The notes beneath the pieces were generated by a model. It saw only the letters and a program-made list of their open reading frames with translations, was not told the origin of the DNA and searched no databases. Positions 1 through 9,393 of a stretch of DNA of 64,000 nucleotides are shown in pieces. The position numbers and the translations under genes were made by a program. The first letter of the stretch is position 1. Every line of letters starts with the position of its first letter. Origin of the DNA: CAVQFO01 sp963711725 (GTDB lineage Bacteria; Pseudomonadota; Gammaproteobacteria; Nitrococcales; Aquisalimonadaceae); the NCBI GenBank assembly GCA_963711725.1, contig CAVQFO010000009.1, positions 32,938 to 96,937 on the forward strand, in the 5' to 3' direction.

Positions 1-2010
1 CGCAACGCGGGACACGCCGTGCGCGCGACCCGCGCGGAGGACGACGAGGACGTCTACGAAGCCCTGAACGGAAAGCCTTTCGACCTGTTTCTGTGCTCGA
101 ACCACCTGGAGCTGCTCGACCTCTCCAAGGCACGGGAAATCGTCGAACAGGCCGGAAAGGACGTACCCCTGATCGCCGTGGCCGAGGAGGACGATCCCGA
201 TATGCGGCGCCAGGCCATCGGCCACGGCGCCGAGGACATGGTCAGCAAGCATGACCTCGACCATCTGCAACTGGTCATCACCCGGGAAATCCGCCATCTG
301 AATGACCGCCGCCGCCTCCGGCGCGTGGAAAAGAGCCTGCGGGAAACCGAAAAACGCTGCAGTGCCCTGCTGGACAATTCACGCGACGCCATTGCCTATG
401 TCCACGAAGGCATGCACATCTACGCCAACAGCGCGTACCTCGAGAAATTCGGCTACGCCGACTTCGACGAAATCGAGGGCATGCCCATCCTGGACATGAT
501 CGACCCCAAGGACCAGGCGGCTTTCAAGGAAACCTTTCGCAAGTACAGCAAGGGCGATCACAGCGAACCCGAGATGGACATGGCCATGCGCGTGGACGGG
601 GAAACGCAGCAGGTCCACATGGCGTTCTCGCCCGCAAGCATCGAAGGCGAACCCTGTACCCAGATTCTTATTCGCGACACCTCCGGCGGCAAGGAACTGG
701 AGGCGCAGCTGGACAGCCTGAGCAAGCAGGATCTGCTCAGCGGCCTCTATAACCGCCCCTATTTCATGGAAGCCCTGGACCAGACTCTCGCCCGCCTGAT
801 GGACAACAACGCCAGCGGCGGGTACGGCCTGCTCTATGTCCGGGTGGACGGATTTGACACTATCAAGCAGGAGATGGGGATATCCTTCGCCGATCTGGTG
901 ATTAGTGACATGGCGGAGTTGATTCGGGGGGAAATCGGCGATGAGGGCGTCGCCGCCCGGTTCGAAGACGACGTCTTCACGCTGCTGCTTCCCGACCACG
1001 GCGTTCACGAAACCATTGCCGTGGGCGAAGCCCTCCGGCAAAAGGCCGAGGAACACGTCTCCGAATCCGACGGCCAGACCGTCACGACCACCTGTAGTGT
1101 GGGCGGCGTCATTATCGGCGACAACGCGGGCAACGCCAATCAGCTGATACAGCGCGCGCACCAGGCGTGCCAGATCGCCATCAGCGAGGGCGGCAACCGG
1201 GTCCATTTGCACACCGCGGCCGAAAGCTCGGAAGAAGGCAAGGCCGGTGATGCGGAATGGGCCGCGCGCATACACGATGCCCTGGCCGATGAGCGCTTTT
1301 TCCTCGTCTATCAACCCGTGGCGAGCCTCCAGGGCGACAATCAGGAACGCTACGAGGTCCGCGTCCGGCTGCGGGAAGACAACGGCGACGTGGTTGAACC
1401 GGACGACTTCGTTCCCCAAGCCGAACAAGCGGGCGTCATGTCCGAATTGGATCGCTGGATCATTTCCAAGGCGGTTCAAGTCCTGGCGGGCCGTCTGAAG
1501 GAAGATCACAACACCATATTTTTCCTCAAGCTCTCCGGCCCGGCGCTGCAGGATGAGGGCTTCTGCGAGTTCGTCGGCGAACAGCTGAAGGCCAACGGCG
1601 TATCGGGTCAACAAATCGTCCTGCAGCTCAACGAGCCGGTGGCGGTAACGCAGCTCAACCGGGCCAAGGACGTCTTCCGCAAGCTCAAGGAGCTACGCTG
1701 CGGCTTCTGCCTGGACCACTTCGGCAGCGGGCTGAACCCGTTCCAGCTGGTCAAGCATATCCCCGCGGATTATCTGAAGATCGACTCCACGGTCAGCCTG
1801 AACCTGAGCGAAAGCGCGGAGAACCAGGAAGCGGTAAGGGACTTGCTGGAGAACGCCCACGCCATGAACAAGTTCGTGATCGCCGGCTATCTGGAAGACG
1901 CCAGCAGCATGGCGCTGCTGTGGCAGTACGGCGTGGACTTCGTTCAGGGCTATTTCCTCCAGGAACCGGAGGAAGAAATGCACTACGACTTCTCGGGGAT
2001 GGTTATTTAG
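1..2010 (+). CDS. fimX: FimX-like c-di-GMP receptor, degenerate GGDEF/EAL (5' end cut by window)
   Basis: The frame is open from base 1, so the real start is upstream; about 669 residues are visible and the first internal start candidate is GTG at 19. Domain order is a receiver-like segment (about 1-100), PAS (about 115-225), GGDEF-like (about 245-410) and EAL-like (about 425-660). Both catalytic signatures are decayed: the GGDEF site reads RFEDDVF, the EAL box reads EVRVRL, and the usual DDFGTG loop is DHFGSG. This order and this double decay are those of Pseudomonas FimX, a polar c-di-GMP receptor that promotes type IV pilus assembly and twitching. Inference: it binds c-di-GMP in the EAL domain without making or degrading it. 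No pilus gene is visible nearby, so the pilus role rests on homology alone. Confidence 0.8.
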   Translation, partial: RNAGHAVRATRAEDDEDVYEALNGKPFDLFLCSNHLELLDLSKAREIVEQAGKDVPLIAVAEEDDPDMRRQAIGHGAEDMVSKHDLDHLQLVITREIRHLNDRRRLRRVEKSLRETEKRCSALLDNSRDAIAYVHEGMHIYANSAYLEKFGYADFDEIEGMPILDMIDPKDQAAFKETFRKYSKGDHSEPEMDMAMRVDGETQQVHMAFSPASIEGEPCTQILIRDTSGGKELEAQLDSLSKQDLLSGLYNRPYFMEALDQTLARLMDNNASGGYGLLYVRVDGFDTIKQEMGISFADLVISDMAELIRGEIGDEGVAARFEDDVFTLLLPDHGVHETIAVGEALRQKAEEHVSESDGQTVTTTCSVGGVIIGDNAGNANQLIQRAHQACQIAISEGGNRVHLHTAAESSEEGKAGDAEWAARIHDALADERFFLVYQPVASLQGDNQERYEVRVRLREDNGDVVEPDDFVPQAEQAGVMSELDRWIISKAVQVLAGRLKEDHNTIFFLKLSGPALQDEGFCEFVGEQLKANGVSGQQIVLQLNEPVAVTQLNRAKDVFRKLKELRCGFCLDHFGSGLNPFQLVKHIPADYLKIDSTVSLNLSESAENQEAVRDLLENAHAMNKFVIAGYLEDASSMALLWQYGVDFVQGYFLQEPEEEMHYDFSGMVI

Positions 2011-2349
2011 CGCTTGGGGTCATGACGATGCAGGTCGGATTAGCGCAGCGTAATCCGACATCTTGGCAGGTCACGAACGTTGGAGAGCGTTGACCACAGA
2101 GGACACAGAGTCACACAGAGAAAAAGACTGTTCTATTTCTTCTTCGTGCAACTCTGTGTCCTCTGTGGTTCCCCTTAACCGGGCTGTCGGATTACGCTTC
2201 GCTAATCCGACCTACTGATGTTTCATCCTCGCTGCATAAACCGTAGCCTGGATTCCCGCTTCCGCGGGAATGACGATAATCCACTGTTTTTCCCCTTCGT
2301 GAACTTCGTGTCTGCTTCGTATCTTCGTGTCCTTGAGCGTTGATATCTC
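2011..2349. repeat. Intergenic repeat cluster: CACAGAG hairpin flanked by GTCGGATT palindromes
   Basis: No gene is seen in this 339-base gap. It holds, in order: a 26-base palindrome GTCGGATTA...TAATCCGAC (2034-2059); a hairpin with perfect 19-base arms, ACCACAGAGGACACAGAGT at 2093-2111 and its reverse complement at 2151-2169, with a 39-base loop; a second GTCGGATT palindrome (2186-2211); a GGATTCCCGCTTCCGCGGGA-type palindrome (about 2249-2276); and a partial CTTCGTG repeat (about 2299-2340) ending GTGTCCTTGAGCG. Related copies lie at 3325-3442, 18122-18280 and 38813-38957. Confidence 0.85.
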
Positions 2350-3228
2350 CTACCCCCGCTGCAACGCCGCGATCCGCTCGTCCAACGGCGGGTGCGACAT
2401 GAACAGCCGCGCCAGCCCGCCGGCCTTGCGTCCGGAGATGCCGAAGGCCTCCATTTGATCCGGTAATTTGGCGCCTTCGCTGTTGGCCTTGAGCCGCTGC
2501 AGGGCGCGGATCATCTTGTCACGGCCGGCCAGGCGGGCCCCGCCGGCGTCCGCGCGGAACTCCCGGTAGCGGGAGAACCACATCACCACGATGGAGGCGA
2601 GCAGGCCCAGCACGATCTCGGCGACGATCAGGCTGACCCAGTACCCAATCCCAACGCCCCGTTCCGTGCGGAACACCAATCGATCCACCGCCTGGCCGAT
2701 TACACGCGCCAGCACAATCACCAGCGTGTTCAATACACCTTGAATCAGGGTCAACGTGACCATGTCGCCGTTGGCCACATGGCTGATCTCATGGCCCAGC
2801 ACCGCCTCCGCCTCGTCCTCGTTCATCGCCCGCAGCAGGCCGGTACTCACCGCCACCAGGGCGTTGTCACGGCTCATGCCGGTGGCGAAGGCGTTGATAT
2901 CCGGTGCGTCGTAGATCGCCACCTCGGGCATGCCGATACCCGCCGCGCGGGCGTGGTTGCGCACCGTTTCCAGCAGCCACTGCTCGGTCCGGTTGGCGGG
3001 GCTCTCGATGACCCGGGCGCCGGTGAAGCGCTTGGCGGTCCACTTGGACAGGGCCAGGGATATGAAGGCCCCGCCCATGCCGAACACGGCGGCCAGGATC
3101 AGCAGAAACGGCGTATTGAAGGCGATACCGCGCTGCTGCAGCCACGGCTCCACAAGGCTCAGCACGAAGCCGAGCAGCACCAGCACGGCCAGGTTGGTGG
3201 CCAGGAACAGAGTTACGCGCTTGAACAT
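2350..3228 (-). CDS. htpX: Protease HtpX, M48 family membrane zinc metalloprotease
   Basis: 292 residues, the usual HtpX length. Two N-terminal membrane segments (about residues 5-25 and 38-60) precede the zinc-protease motif HEISH (about residue 145); two more hydrophobic segments follow, with the downstream glutamate region EFRADAGGA. HtpX degrades misfolded inner-membrane proteins and works alongside FtsH in envelope stress. The start MFKRVTLFLA gives the canonical N-terminus. The gene lies downstream of and in the same direction as parC, but a repeat-filled gap of about 290 bases separates them, so it probably has its own promoter. Nothing looks damaged. Confidence 0.96.
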   Translation of the reverse strand: MFKRVTLFLATNLAVLVLLGFVLSLVEPWLQQRGIAFNTPFLLILAAVFGMGGAFISLALSKWTAKRFTGARVIESPANRTEQWLLETVRNHARAAGIGMPEVAIYDAPDINAFATGMSRDNALVAVSTGLLRAMNEDEAEAVLGHEISHVANGDMVTLTLIQGVLNTLVIVLARVIGQAVDRLVFRTERGVGIGYWVSLIVAEIVLGLLASIVVMWFSRYREFRADAGGARLAGRDKMIRALQRLKANSEGAKLPDQMEAFGISGRKAGGLARLFMSHPPLDERIAALQRG

Positions 3229-3324
3229 GGGTGGTTCGACTCCTCAAAGCCCGAAATCGCGGGCCGATTCGCCGATATAGATAGGGACTTCCCGGGAGAG
3301 TTCAATCGGCGGTGGAAGATTTCA

Positions 3325-3516
3325 CCACAGAGACACAGAGGGCACAGAGAAACCCGAAAGCATTATTGTCTTCTCCGTGCCCTCTGCGTCTCTGTGGCTG
3401 AAAAGACAACCGAATTGTCGGATTGCGCTACGCCAATCCGGCCTAGGGAGACGCTGACTTATTCACGCGTTTCCCTAGAGGTCTTCCGGTGTAGGAGCGG
3501 CGCTCATCGCCGCGAA
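3325..3516. repeat. Intergenic repeats: CACAGAG hairpin, GTCGGATT palindrome, GTAGGAGCGG REP
   Basis: Between htpX and parC. A hairpin has 21-base arms with one mismatch (3325-3345 and 3377-3397; left arm begins CCACAGAGACACAGAG). A GTCGGATT-type palindrome follows at 3417-3442, and a REP reading GTAGGAGCGGCGCTCATCGC onward at 3491-3516 ends three bases before the parC stop. The CACAGAG hairpin followed by the GTCGGATT palindrome repeats the arrangement at about 2.1, 18.2 and 38.9 kb. Confidence 0.8.
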
Positions 3517-3518
3517 CC

Positions 3519-5771
3519 TCAATCCCCCAGCGCCAGATCCCCCACCCGCTGGAATCCCCGCGGCAGGGTGCCGCCGCGGCGGCCGCGAGCGGCCTCGTAG
3601 GCTTCCAGGTCCGAGGGCTTGAGCGTCAGTGTGCGCTTGCCGGAATACAGCACCACGCTGCACTCCGGCGGCACCGACAGCACGCCCACCAGCAGCTCTT
3701 CCCTCGCGGCCGCCTTGGCCGACGGGATGCCCATGATCTTGTTGCCCTTGCCCTTGGCCATTTGCGGCAAATCGCGGGTGGGGAACACCAGCAGGCGGCC
3801 GGTGGTGGATACGGCCACGAGGCGGTCTGTTTCCGGATCATGGACCGCCACCGGCCGCAGGACCTTGGCGCCTTCCGGCAGGGTGAGCACCACTTTGCCG
3901 CCGCGGTTCTTGGCGTAGAGATCGGCGAGCCTGGTGACGAAGCCGTAACCGGCGTCCGAGGCCAGCAAGTACAACGTCTCGTCCTTGCCCGAGAGCACGT
4001 ACTCGAAGCTGGCGCCGCCCGGCGGCATGAGGCGGCCGGTCAGCGGCTCGCCCTGTCCCCGGGCCGAGGGCAGGGTGTGGGCCGCAAGGGAGTAGGAACG
4101 TCCGGTGGAATCCAGGAACACGGCCTGGCGGTTGGTTCGGGAGGCAGCGGCGTCCTTCAAGGCGTCGCCGGCCTTGTAGCTGAGGGCGGCCGCGTCCACG
4201 TCGTGGCCCTTGGCGGCACGCACCCAGCCCTTCTCCGAGAGCACCAGGGTGACCGGCTCGCTGGGCACCAGGGCGGTCTGGTCCAGAGGCCGGGCGGCCT
4301 CGCGTTCCACCAGTGGGGAGCGGCGATCATCGCCGTATTTCTCCGCGTCTTCCCGCAGCTCGTCCCGGATCAGGGCGTTGAGCTTGGCCTTGGAGTCAAG
4401 AATGCCGCGCAGATGATCCCGCTCCTGGGCCAGCTCGTCCTGCTCGCCGCGAATCTTCATTTCCTCGAGCTTGGCCAAATGCCGCAGCTTCAGGTCCAGG
4501 ATGGCCTCGGCCTGGATATCGGACAGGCCGAAGCGCTCCATCAGCACGGGCTTGGGCTTGTCCTCGTTACGAATGATGGCGATCACTTCGTCGATATTGA
4601 GGTAGGCGATCAGCAGGCCGTCCAGCACATGCAGCCGGGCCTCGACCTTGTCAAGGCGCCAACGCAGGCGGCGGCGCACGGTCTCCGTGCGGAACTGCAG
4701 CCAATCGGTCAGGATCTCGCGCAGGTTGCGCACGCGGGGCCGGCCGTCCAGCCCGATCATGTTCAGATTGACGCGGTAGTTCTTCTCCAGGTCCGTGGTG
4801 GCGAACAGGTGCTTCATCACCTCTTCCACGTTGACCCGGTTGGAACGAGGCACGATCACCAGCCGCGTGGGGTTCTCGTGGTCGGACTCGTCGCGCAGGT
4901 CCTCCACCATGGGCAGCTTCTTGGCCTGCATCTGGGCGGCGATCTGCTCCAGCACCTTGCTGCCGGAGACCTGATACGGCAGCGCCGTGACCACGATGTC
5001 GCCCTCTTCCCGCACATAGCGGGCGCGCATCTTTAGGCTGCCGTTGCCGGTTTCGTAGATCTTGCGGATCTCCGCCCGGGGGGTGATCACTTCGCCCTCC
5101 GTGGGATAGTCCGGCCCCTTTACGTGTTCGCAGAGGGCGTCGAGGCTGGCCTCGGGCTGCTCCAGCAGGTGGATGCAGGCGCTGGCCACCTCCCGCAGAT
5201 TGTGCGGCGGGATGTCCGTGGACATGCCCACGGCGATGCCGGTGCCGCCGTTGAGCAGGACGTTGGGCAGGCGGGCGGGAAGCAGGGAGGGCTCGTCCAT
5301 GGTGCCGTCGAAATTGGGCACCCAGTCCACGGTGCCCTGACCCAGCTCCGCCAGCAGCGACTGGGCATAACCGGTCAGCCGGGATTCGGTATACCGCATC
5401 GCGGCGAAGGACTTGGGATCGTCCGAGGAACCCCAGTTGCCCTGCCCGTCCACCAACGGATAGCGGTAGGAGAACGGCTGGGCCATCAGCACCATGGCTT
5501 CGTAGCAGGCCGAATCGCCGTGGGGATGGTATTTGCCCAGCACGTCGCCCACGGTGCGGGCCGATTTCTTGTACTTGGCCAACGCCGACAAACCCAGCTC
5601 GGACATGGCGTAGACGATACGCCGCTGCACGGGCTTCAGGCCGTCACCGATGTGAGGCAGCGCCCGATCCAGGATCACGTACATGGAGTAGTCGAGATAG
5701 GCCTTCTCGGTGAACTCGCGCAGGGGCCGGCTCTCGAACTCGGTATCGCGGGTGGAAATCTCTTCCGTCAT
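3519..5771 (-). CDS. parC: DNA topoisomerase IV subunit A
   Basis: 750 residues, full length. ParC is the DNA-breaking and rejoining subunit of topoisomerase IV, which decatenates daughter chromosomes. The catalytic tyrosine is Tyr127 in AAMRYTESRL. The quinolone-resistance region reads HGDSACYE, so Ser87 and Glu91 (equivalent to E. coli Ser80 and Glu84) are wild type. The C-terminal beta-pinwheel region (about 500-750) is present. It lies 36 bases downstream of parE on the same strand, so the two are almost certainly co-transcribed. The start MTEEISTRDTEFESRPLREF fits the family. Confidence 0.98.
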   Translation of the reverse strand: MTEEISTRDTEFESRPLREFTEKAYLDYSMYVILDRALPHIGDGLKPVQRRIVYAMSELGLSALAKYKKSARTVGDVLGKYHPHGDSACYEAMVLMAQPFSYRYPLVDGQGNWGSSDDPKSFAAMRYTESRLTGYAQSLLAELGQGTVDWVPNFDGTMDEPSLLPARLPNVLLNGGTGIAVGMSTDIPPHNLREVASACIHLLEQPEASLDALCEHVKGPDYPTEGEVITPRAEIRKIYETGNGSLKMRARYVREEGDIVVTALPYQVSGSKVLEQIAAQMQAKKLPMVEDLRDESDHENPTRLVIVPRSNRVNVEEVMKHLFATTDLEKNYRVNLNMIGLDGRPRVRNLREILTDWLQFRTETVRRRLRWRLDKVEARLHVLDGLLIAYLNIDEVIAIIRNEDKPKPVLMERFGLSDIQAEAILDLKLRHLAKLEEMKIRGEQDELAQERDHLRGILDSKAKLNALIRDELREDAEKYGDDRRSPLVEREAARPLDQTALVPSEPVTLVLSEKGWVRAAKGHDVDAAALSYKAGDALKDAAASRTNRQAVFLDSTGRSYSLAAHTLPSARGQGEPLTGRLMPPGGASFEYVLSGKDETLYLLASDAGYGFVTRLADLYAKNRGGKVVLTLPEGAKVLRPVAVHDPETDRLVAVSTTGRLLVFPTRDLPQMAKGKGNKIMGIPSAKAAAREELLVGVLSVPPECSVVLYSGKRTLTLKPSDLEAYEAARGRRGGTLPRGFQRVGDLALGD

Positions 5772-5807
5772 AGGGATTTACTCAGAAATATTCTCTCGAA
5801 GGCGGGA

Positions 5808-7700
5808 TCAGATCAGCGCATCCGCCAGATCGCCCTTGGTTTCCAGCCAGTTGCGGCGGTCCGCGGCGGCCTTCTTGCCCAGCAACATGCTCATCAGGGC
5901 GAAGGTATCCTCTTCCACATCCACCATGAGCTGGACCAGGCGGCGGGTGTTGGGGTCCATGGTGGTTTCCCGCAACTGCAGGGGATTCATCTCGCCCAGG
6001 CCCTTGAAACGGGTGGTGCTGACCTTGCCCTTCATCTTCTCGGCGTCGATTCGATCCAGAATGCCTTCGCGCTCGTGGTCGTCCAGGGCGTAGAAGGTCT
6101 GTTTGCCCACGTCCACGCGGTACAGCGGAGGCATGGCCACGAACACGTGGCCGGCCCGCACCAGCGCGGGGAAATGGCGCAGGAACAGGGCGCAGAGCAG
6201 CGTGGCGATGTGGGCGCCGTCCGGGTCTGCATCGGCGAGGATGCAGACCTTGTTGTAGCGCAATCCGCCGAGGTCCTCGGACCCCGGCTCGATACCGAGA
6301 GCCACGGCGATGTCATGCACCTCCTGGGAGGCCATGACCTCGGAGGGGTCCACTTCCCAGGTGTTGAGGATCTTGCCGCGCAGCGGCATCACGGCCTGGA
6401 ACTCGCGGTCCCGGGCCTGCTTGGCGGAACCGCCGGCGGAATCGCCCTCCACCAGAAACAGCTCGGAGCGGCTGGTGTCCTGGGAGGTGCAGTCAGCCAG
6501 CTTGCCGGGCAGCGCCGGGCCGCTGGTCACCCGCTTGCGGGCCACCTTTTTGCTGGAGCGCAGGCGGCGCTGAGCACTCTGCAGAGCGATCTGGACGATC
6601 TGCTCGGCCTGTTCGGTGTGCTGGTTCAACCACAGGCTGAAGGCGTCCTTGACCACACCGGAGACGAAGGTGGTGCACTCCCGCGAGGACAGGCGCTCCT
6701 TGGTCTGGCCGGAGAACTGCGGGTCTTCCAGCTTCACCGACAGCACGTAGGCGATGTTCTCCCACACGTCGTCCGGCGTCAGCTTCACGCCCCGGGGCAG
6801 CAGATTGCGGAATTCGCAGAACTCGCGGATGGCGTCCGTGAGACCGCTACGCAGGCCGTTGACGTGGGTGCCGCCCTGGGCCGTGGGGATGATATTGACG
6901 TAGCTTTCGGCGATCTTCTCGCCCACTTCCGGCAACCAGATCACCGCCCATTCGGCGGCTTCGTGGCGCCCGCTCATGCTGCCTACGAACGGTTCATCCG
7001 GGACGGTGGGCACGTCGGCCAGAGCGCTGAGCAGATAATCCTTGAGGCCGTCTTCGTAGTACCAGATCTCCTCCTCCTCGGAGGCCTCGTCCACGAACTT
7101 CACCTCCAGGCCGGGGCACAGCACCGCCTTGGCGCGCAACACGTGCTTGAGCCGGGGAATGGAGAAACGCGGGGAATCGAAATAGGAGGAGTCGGGCCAG
7201 AAATGCAGCGTGGTGCCCGTGTCCTTCTTGGCCACGGTGCCGATTTCACGCAGATCTTCAAGCTTTTCGCCGCTGCCAAAGACAATCAGGTATTCCTTGC
7301 CCTCGCGGCGAACGCGAACTTCCAGCCGTCGGGACAAAGCGTTGACCACCGACACGCCCACGCCGTGCAGGCCGCCGGAGAACTGGTAGTTCTTGTGGGA
7401 GAACTTGCCGCCGGCATGCAGGCGGCTGAGGATGACTTCCACGCCCGGCAGGCCTTCTTCCGGATGGATGTCCACGGGCATCCCCCGCCCGTCGTCTCGG
7501 ACCTCCAGGGAGCCGTCGCGGTACAAGGTGACCAGGATGTGCTTGGCGTAGCCGGCGATGGCCTCGTCCACGCTGTTGTCCACCACCTCCTGCGCCAGAT
7601 GATTGGGCCGGCTGGTGTCCGTATACATGCCGGGGCGCTTGCGAACCGGGTCAAGCCCCGTGAGCACCTCGATGGCGGCGGAATCGTAAGACGTATTCAT
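5808..7700 (-). CDS. parE: DNA topoisomerase IV subunit B
   Basis: 630 residues from ATG at 7700 (MNTSYDSAAIEVL), the normal ParE length. The frame stays open upstream to 7976, but that part does not resemble the family. A GHKL ATPase domain (DNSVDEAI, about residue 40; GLHGVGVSVVNAL, about 110) is followed by the transducer domain and the TOPRIM domain with LVEGDSAGGSAKQARD and DADPDGAH. It supplies ATP-driven gate closure for topoisomerase IV. It is first of the parE-parC pair and divergent from xseB across about 280 bases, which presumably hold both promoters. Confidence 0.98.
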   Translation of the reverse strand: MNTSYDSAAIEVLTGLDPVRKRPGMYTDTSRPNHLAQEVVDNSVDEAIAGYAKHILVTLYRDGSLEVRDDGRGMPVDIHPEEGLPGVEVILSRLHAGGKFSHKNYQFSGGLHGVGVSVVNALSRRLEVRVRREGKEYLIVFGSGEKLEDLREIGTVAKKDTGTTLHFWPDSSYFDSPRFSIPRLKHVLRAKAVLCPGLEVKFVDEASEEEEIWYYEDGLKDYLLSALADVPTVPDEPFVGSMSGRHEAAEWAVIWLPEVGEKIAESYVNIIPTAQGGTHVNGLRSGLTDAIREFCEFRNLLPRGVKLTPDDVWENIAYVLSVKLEDPQFSGQTKERLSSRECTTFVSGVVKDAFSLWLNQHTEQAEQIVQIALQSAQRRLRSSKKVARKRVTSGPALPGKLADCTSQDTSRSELFLVEGDSAGGSAKQARDREFQAVMPLRGKILNTWEVDPSEVMASQEVHDIAVALGIEPGSEDLGGLRYNKVCILADADPDGAHIATLLCALFLRHFPALVRAGHVFVAMPPLYRVDVGKQTFYALDDHEREGILDRIDAEKMKGKVSTTRFKGLGEMNPLQLRETTMDPNTRRLVQLMVDVEEDTFALMSMLLGKKAAADRRNWLETKGDLADALI

Positions 7701-7978
7701 GCGGATGCGGACCTCTGTCCAGTCTCGTTCTTTATCAAAGCTGCGGCTGCCGGCACGGTTCCGGCGGGGACGCAACGGCACGCCCACGCTCGAAGCGGCC
7801 AAAGTGTAACGCGCCGCCCGATACAGCGCGAGGCCTCGCCGGCGACCCGGCCCCGGCCGATTGACCCCCCGTGGGGCCTGCGTTACTTTACCGCGCGCAG
7901 GCCCGGTTGCATCGAAAAAGACTCGGCGATGGGCGATACTGCACTTTACGCCAGACACCCGACCCGGTTCCCACATCC

Positions 7979-8221
7979 ATGGCCAAGAAGCAAGACCAAC
8001 CCTTCGATTTCGAAAAGTCCCTCAAGGAGCTTGAGGAACTGGTCGAGCGCATGGAAAAAGGCGAGCTCAGCCTGGAAGACTCCCTCAAGCACTTCGAACG
8101 CGGCATCGAGCTCACCCGGGGCTGCCAGAAGGCCCTGCAGGATGCCGAACAGAAGGTCTCCATTCTCACCAGCAAAGACGGTAAACCCAGTGTCGTCCCT
8201 TTCGACAACGAAGGCGATTGA
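7979..8221 (+). CDS. xseB: Exodeoxyribonuclease VII small subunit
   Basis: 80 residues from ATG at 7979 (MAKKQDQPFDFEKSLKELEE). The frame is open upstream to 7871 but that stretch is not conserved. The whole protein is the two-helix XseB domain with the family pattern LEELVERMEKGELSLEDSL and FERGIELTRGCQ. XseB binds several-fold in excess to XseA to form the single-strand nuclease ExoVII. It is the first gene of a conserved xseB-ispA pair and overlaps the proposed ispA start by 32 bases. The large subunit gene is not in the window. Confidence 0.95.
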   Translation: MAKKQDQPFDFEKSLKELEELVERMEKGELSLEDSLKHFERGIELTRGCQKALQDAEQKVSILTSKDGKPSVVPFDNEGD

Positions 8222-9107
8222 AGCTTTCGAGCGGAGCCTGCCGGAGTACCAGGCCCGCGTGGAGAAGGCCCTGGACTTCTACCTGCCCGCGCTGATTACG
8301 CACCCCACCCGCCTTCACCACGCCATGCGCTATGCGATGCTCGGCGGCGGCAAACGATTGCGCCCCGTACTGGTCTACGGTGCCGGCTCGGCGCTGGGGG
8401 TGGTCATGGACTGGCTGGATGCACCGGCATGCGCGGTGGAACTGATTCACGGCTACTCCCTGGTCCACGACGACCTCCCTGCCATGGACGACGACAACTT
8501 CCGCCGCGGCAAGCCGACTTGTCACCGCGCCTACGACGAGGCCACGGCGATTCTGGTGGGCGATGCTCTGCAGGCCCTGGCCTTCCAGTGCCTGGCGCAG
8601 GGAACAACCGTGGAACGCCCGGCCGCGCGCTTGCAGATGATCCACACACTCAGCCAGGCATCCGGCTCCCGCGGCATGGTGGGTGGGCAGGCCATCGACC
8701 TGGCGTCCACGGGGAAGATGCTGGACATCGCCCAGCTGGAGGACATGCACATTCACAAGACCGGCGCGCTGATCCGCGCCAGCGTCACCCTCGGGGCCCT
8801 CAGTCATCCGGACCCGGATGAACGGCTGGTGGATCGCCTGGACCACTACGGCAAGTGCATCGGTCTTGCCTTTCAGATTCAGGACGATGTCCTGGACGTG
8901 GAAGGTACCGATGAATCGCTGGGCAAGCGCAGCGGCGCCGATGCCCGGCTGAACAAGCCTACCTACCCGGCCCTGCTGGGCATGGACGAGGCCAAGCGCC
9001 GCGCCCGGGAACTGGTGGACGACGCCCTGCAAACCTTGTCGCCCTTCGACCAGCGGGCGGACGTCCTGCGCGGACTGGCCGCCTATGTTATCTCTCGGAA
9101 CCATTAA
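8190..9107 (+). CDS. ispA: Farnesyl diphosphate synthase (polyprenyl synthetase)
   Basis: 305 residues from GTG at 8190 (VSSLSTTKAIEAFERSL). The frame is open far upstream but is antisense to parE there, so this GTG is the sensible start; it sits inside the 3' end of xseB and implies translational coupling. The first aspartate-rich motif DDLPAMDDD and the second, DDVLD, both bind the Mg-diphosphate substrates. GGGKRLRP and the HSYSL-like GYSLVHDD region are typical. The enzyme condenses IPP with DMAPP and GPP to farnesyl diphosphate in the cytosol. dxs, the common third partner, does not follow here; a 286-base gap does, in which I see no gene. Confidence 0.95.
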   Translation: MSSLSTTKAIEAFERSLPEYQARVEKALDFYLPALITHPTRLHHAMRYAMLGGGKRLRPVLVYGAGSALGVVMDWLDAPACAVELIHGYSLVHDDLPAMDDDNFRRGKPTCHRAYDEATAILVGDALQALAFQCLAQGTTVERPAARLQMIHTLSQASGSRGMVGGQAIDLASTGKMLDIAQLEDMHIHKTGALIRASVTLGALSHPDPDERLVDRLDHYGKCIGLAFQIQDDVLDVEGTDESLGKRSGADARLNKPTYPALLGMDEAKRRARELVDDALQTLSPFDQRADVLRGLAAYVISRNH

Positions 9108-9393
9108 GGAGACCGGCCTTTCAGAAGGCATTGCCTCCGATAGGAGAGCCTGAGCGCCGTAGTCTGTGATGCTCTCCGGCAATGCAGATCGGCCGCACCG
9201 CCGTCCTCGCACCTTGCCGCAGTGCTTTGCCGGGCCGCCCAGGCGTGGCAATACTTTCTGAAAGATTAGTATACTCCCTGCCTCGGCACCGGGGCCTTCG
9301 GCACCCGTCGTCGGCACGACGCTCCGGAAGCGCCGCATTTGTGCGATTCGGCCGGCTGCATTAATATCCTAGCGTTATAGTCAGTTATTCCCG

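Noticed and set aside
379..1614. A 411-residue minus-strand frame inside the fimX-like gene
   Set aside because: Shadow of a protein-coding frame; no recognisable domain or start signal.
2093..2170. CRISPR array
   Set aside because: The CACAGAG units are inverted arms of a hairpin, not regularly spaced direct repeats, and there are no cas genes.
5124..8189. Long plus-strand open frame upstream of ispA
   Set aside because: It is antisense to parC and parE and only its last third is a real protein (ispA).
9350..9393. Zur box or preQ1 riboswitch upstream of queD-folE2
   Set aside because: GTTATAGTCAGTTAT is at best a poor half-match to a Zur palindrome, and no preQ1 aptamer pattern can be drawn.
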